This document shows, one piece after another, positions 61,738 to 64,000 of a stretch of 64,000 bases of DNA. The notes beneath the pieces were generated by a model. It was not told the origin of the DNA, searched no databases, and saw only the letters and a list, made by a program, of their open reading frames with translations. This stretch comes from Nematostella vectensis. Taxonomy: Eukaryota; Cnidaria; Anthozoa; Actiniaria; Edwardsiidae. The stretch is taken from assembly GCF_932526225.1 (NCBI RefSeq), contig NC_064036.1, forward strand, positions 15,741,181 to 15,805,180. The letters run 5' to 3'. The position numbers and the translations under genes are program-made. Position 1 is the stretch's first letter. Each line of letters starts with the position of its first letter.

Positions 61738-63081
61738 GTAAAGACGAGGATGGGGAATCAAGAAAGGAGTTGTGGCTCCCACCAGTAGGAACTGCTAAGC
61801 CGGTGTCTGAGGACAGTGATCCTTTGGTTAGATGCTGCTAGACGTAGATGCAACGCAGAAGGCTATGCTTGAAGACCATCTGAACCTTGTGAACCGCGTA
61901 GGGCTTCACACCTGCTCAGACTATTGTCTTCGTACACCTCGCCATGCTGAGCCTGGTATGCAACCTAAAGAGCGTATCTGCCGTATAGAGTTTGACTCAG
62001 AGTATCACCGCGGTAAACCAAGAAGGGAAGAACCAGACATTGTTGCATATCGCAATGGGGCCGAACGTCTAGAGATGGCAAGAGATCACACAAGAGTCGT
62101 ACAGCACTCGAGGTTTAACCTGCAGTCCTGGAGAGCAAACTGCGACTTGAGTGTGATACTGTCAAACTCACCGCCTGACAACCCAAGCACTGATGACATC
62201 ATAGCCATAGTACACTATGTTTTTGCGTATGCATGCAAAGGAAATGAGCCGACAGCAGCAACTGAAGACCTCTTCGAGGACATGGTAAATGCAGTTGATT
62301 CTGCAGATGAAGTGTCTGGTAGATCTGTTTGTGCAAAAATGCTGATGAAAACAGTTGGTAGTAGAGATGTTAGTGGACCAGAGGCCTTGTCCGAACTCAG
62401 TGGACTTCCTCTTTGGCGATCCACTCCTCTTTAGCGATCCAGTTCTCATATCTGTCGATGAAGGGTTCCCGCCATCTTGAGAGAAATGGGGACACAGCTA
62501 CATCCAGCACAGCATTAGACAAGTATCTGGCTAGACCTCGTGATGAAGTGTGCTCCTGGTACAAGTTTGCATGCAAGAATGGAAAAGTCCCAGTCGTTAG
62601 TGGTGGCTCCACCTATGATACATGGCCGCTCCAGGGGGACTTTTGCAGAACCATGATGCTACTTCACTGGCCAAACTGGTTCAGTCTAGATGAGTTGGAG
62701 TCTGTAGATGAGACCTCGAAAGATGCATTTTCAAGGTTCGTTACCACAGACCAGTGCCCTATGTTCGTGAAAGCTCTTGTAGTGAAGGCCTCACCGCAAG
62801 CTGAAGGTGCAAGGAAGCAGGCATATGAATCTGATGATGAAGATGAGCAAGCAGATGCAGAAGAGCAACCAGACTGGGTTGACGTCTATGCTGGACCAAA
62901 CCAGATGTACGAGGGCGTGGAAGAGTTCCAGTATGATGATGGAGGTGAGGACTTTGACTGGAGCAGTAGTATGGTAGCAATTCCAGAAAAGCTTATCCCA
63001 AAGTCTGGCTTGAGAAACAAATCGAAGAAGATGAAAATGCAGAGAATGGAGGCCTTATGCTACCAGATGTGTCATCTCTAA
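61738..63081 (+). pseudogene. Helitron middle region, two to three frameshifts
   Basis: Continues from 61420 in phase (LAGKDEDGE). About 1 nt is missing near 61831 (DPLVR, then MLLDVDAT in the next frame). The segment 61832-62434 carries Cys/His-type CSDYCLRTPRHAEPG and RWRANCD-like text (SWRANCDLSVILSNSPPD) and YACKGNEPT. A short duplication around 62395-62445 (two copies of GCGATCCA) breaks the frame. The segment 62413-63081 then reads LDKYLARPRDEVCSWYKFAC, KNGKVPVVSGG and MLLHWPNW, ending in an acidic linker. A last shift at about 63060 leads into the helicase. Confidence 0.65.
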
Positions 63082-64000
63082 CGCTGAATGAAGAGCAGAG
63101 ATCAATCGTGAGCCTCATACTGCTGACGCTGAAGAGGTATTTAGAGCAAGGAGATGATTACATTCCCTTGAGGCTAGTGGTGTCAGGCACTGGAGGCACA
63201 GGAAAATCTTACATGATCAAGTGCATTCAAAGGCTGGTCCGACAGGTGTTCGGCAAGAATGATGCAGTGCAGGTTGTTACACCAACAGGAAACACAGCGT
63301 TTCTGGTGCAGGGTACTACAGCTCACAGTTTTCTGTCGATACCGACTGGCGGGAGATCATGCAACGAGCTCACAGTGCCAGCTGGTAATGTACTGAGGAA
63401 GTTGCAGGACAAGTGCAAGAACCTGGCTGTCCTTATTGGAGATGAGCGATCCATGGTTGGATGTACGATGATAGGCTGGATGGAACAGCATATGAGGTAT
63501 AAACCCAAGTAAAAAATAAATCATTATTATAATTTAAAAAATTCTCCAGCTCCCCGCTAACAAGAATTCACTCCTTGTTCCTTAGAGACTTATTTTAAGT
63601 CATTTCTGTTTTTATTTCCCTTGATAGTTGTGTCAACAGGATCCCACTGTGTTACTTTTTTTTGTTATTTTGAGGTTTGGGAGGAACGAAGGAGCAACCT
63701 CTCAGCAGCTCTGGGGAGGCATCCCTGTTTTAGTGCTGATGGGGGATGATGTACAGCTTCCACCTGTTCTCGACACCCCCACATACATCCCAGAGTCACG
63801 TAACGCCCAATCCAACCATGGTCGCCTAGTGTGGACGATGTTTGATGCTGCCGCTGAACTGACGCAAATCATCAGGCAGGCAGAGTCTGAACGTCAACTG
63901 AGAGATGGGCTGACATCTCTGCGAACATACTCCACCACCACAGAGCCAGGTGCACTGGCTCCAACAGTTTCAGTGGCATAACCTGCGCCGAACACATGGT
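63057..64000 (+). pseudogene. Helitron PIF1-type helicase, partial (runs off the window)
   Basis: SF1B helicase domain. Motif I (Walker A) is VVSGTGGTGKSYMIKC, motif Ia region VVTPTGNTAFLVQGTTAHSF, motif II (Walker B) VLIGDERSMVG, and motif III LMGDDVQLPPVLD. An intron at 63497-63674 (AG/GTATAA to TTGAG/G) joins EQHMR to FGRNEGATSQQLWGG in phase. Near 63945 the frame shifts again: the sequence after TTEPG would continue as WLQQFQWHNLR in another frame. Motifs IV-VI would lie beyond 64000. The helicase signature residues present are intact, but the ORF as a whole is broken. Confidence 0.8.

Overview
This 64-kb window is eukaryotic nuclear DNA. It has intron-rich genes with GT-AG introns and matching phases, many DNA transposons, minisatellites and degraded retroelements. 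The mix of genes and elements (SNX9-type sorting nexin, REXO4, glycolate oxidase, a CUT-homeobox gene, PIF/Harbinger, hAT, Helitron, LINE) fits an anthozoan cnidarian such as a sea anemone or coral. That placement is inference; no species marker was seen.

Region by region. 1-5.3 kb is intergenic, with two minisatellites (21-bp and 79-bp units). 5.4-19.8 kb (minus) holds a sorting nexin of the SNX9/18/33 family, resolved here into 15 in-phase exons (SH3, acidic linker, PX, BAR). Its 5-kb intron 11 contains a complete two-exon CUT-homeobox gene on the same strand. 19.8-20.2 kb is a short divergent promoter shared with REXO4. 20.2-25.9 kb (plus) is REXO4, an eight-exon DEDDh exonuclease whose introns are filled with MITE-like elements.

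25.9-39.5 kb is the most striking object: a giant inverted repeat of about 13.6 kb. It has GGGGCCGG-type terminal inverted repeats, and each arm carries roughly 43-45 copies of a 117-bp tandem repeat, with the arms in opposite orientation about an axis near 32,410. REXO4 and a glycolate-oxidase remnant converge on it from either side. 40.0-41.0 kb (minus) holds the last three exons of that hydroxyacid oxidase, with one in-frame stop.

42.7-44.5 kb is a 37-bp minisatellite that stays open in all three forward frames over long stretches. 44.5-47.4 kb is a PIF/Harbinger transposon (Myb-like protein and transposase, convergent, both damaged). 48.4-49.9 kb holds a zinc-binding protein of unknown function and a duplicated hAT transposase tail. 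50.6-51.7 kb is a LINE remnant. 52.1-64 kb is mostly a decaying Helitron-type region: an N-terminal repeat region, AT-rich sequence with local duplications, a LINE 3' fragment, then Rep and PIF1-type helicase segments with frameshifts, running off the window edge.

Three host genes look intact or nearly so (SNX9-like, nested CUT-homeobox, REXO4). The right half of the window is largely transposon debris. No rRNA, tRNA or CRISPR was seen.
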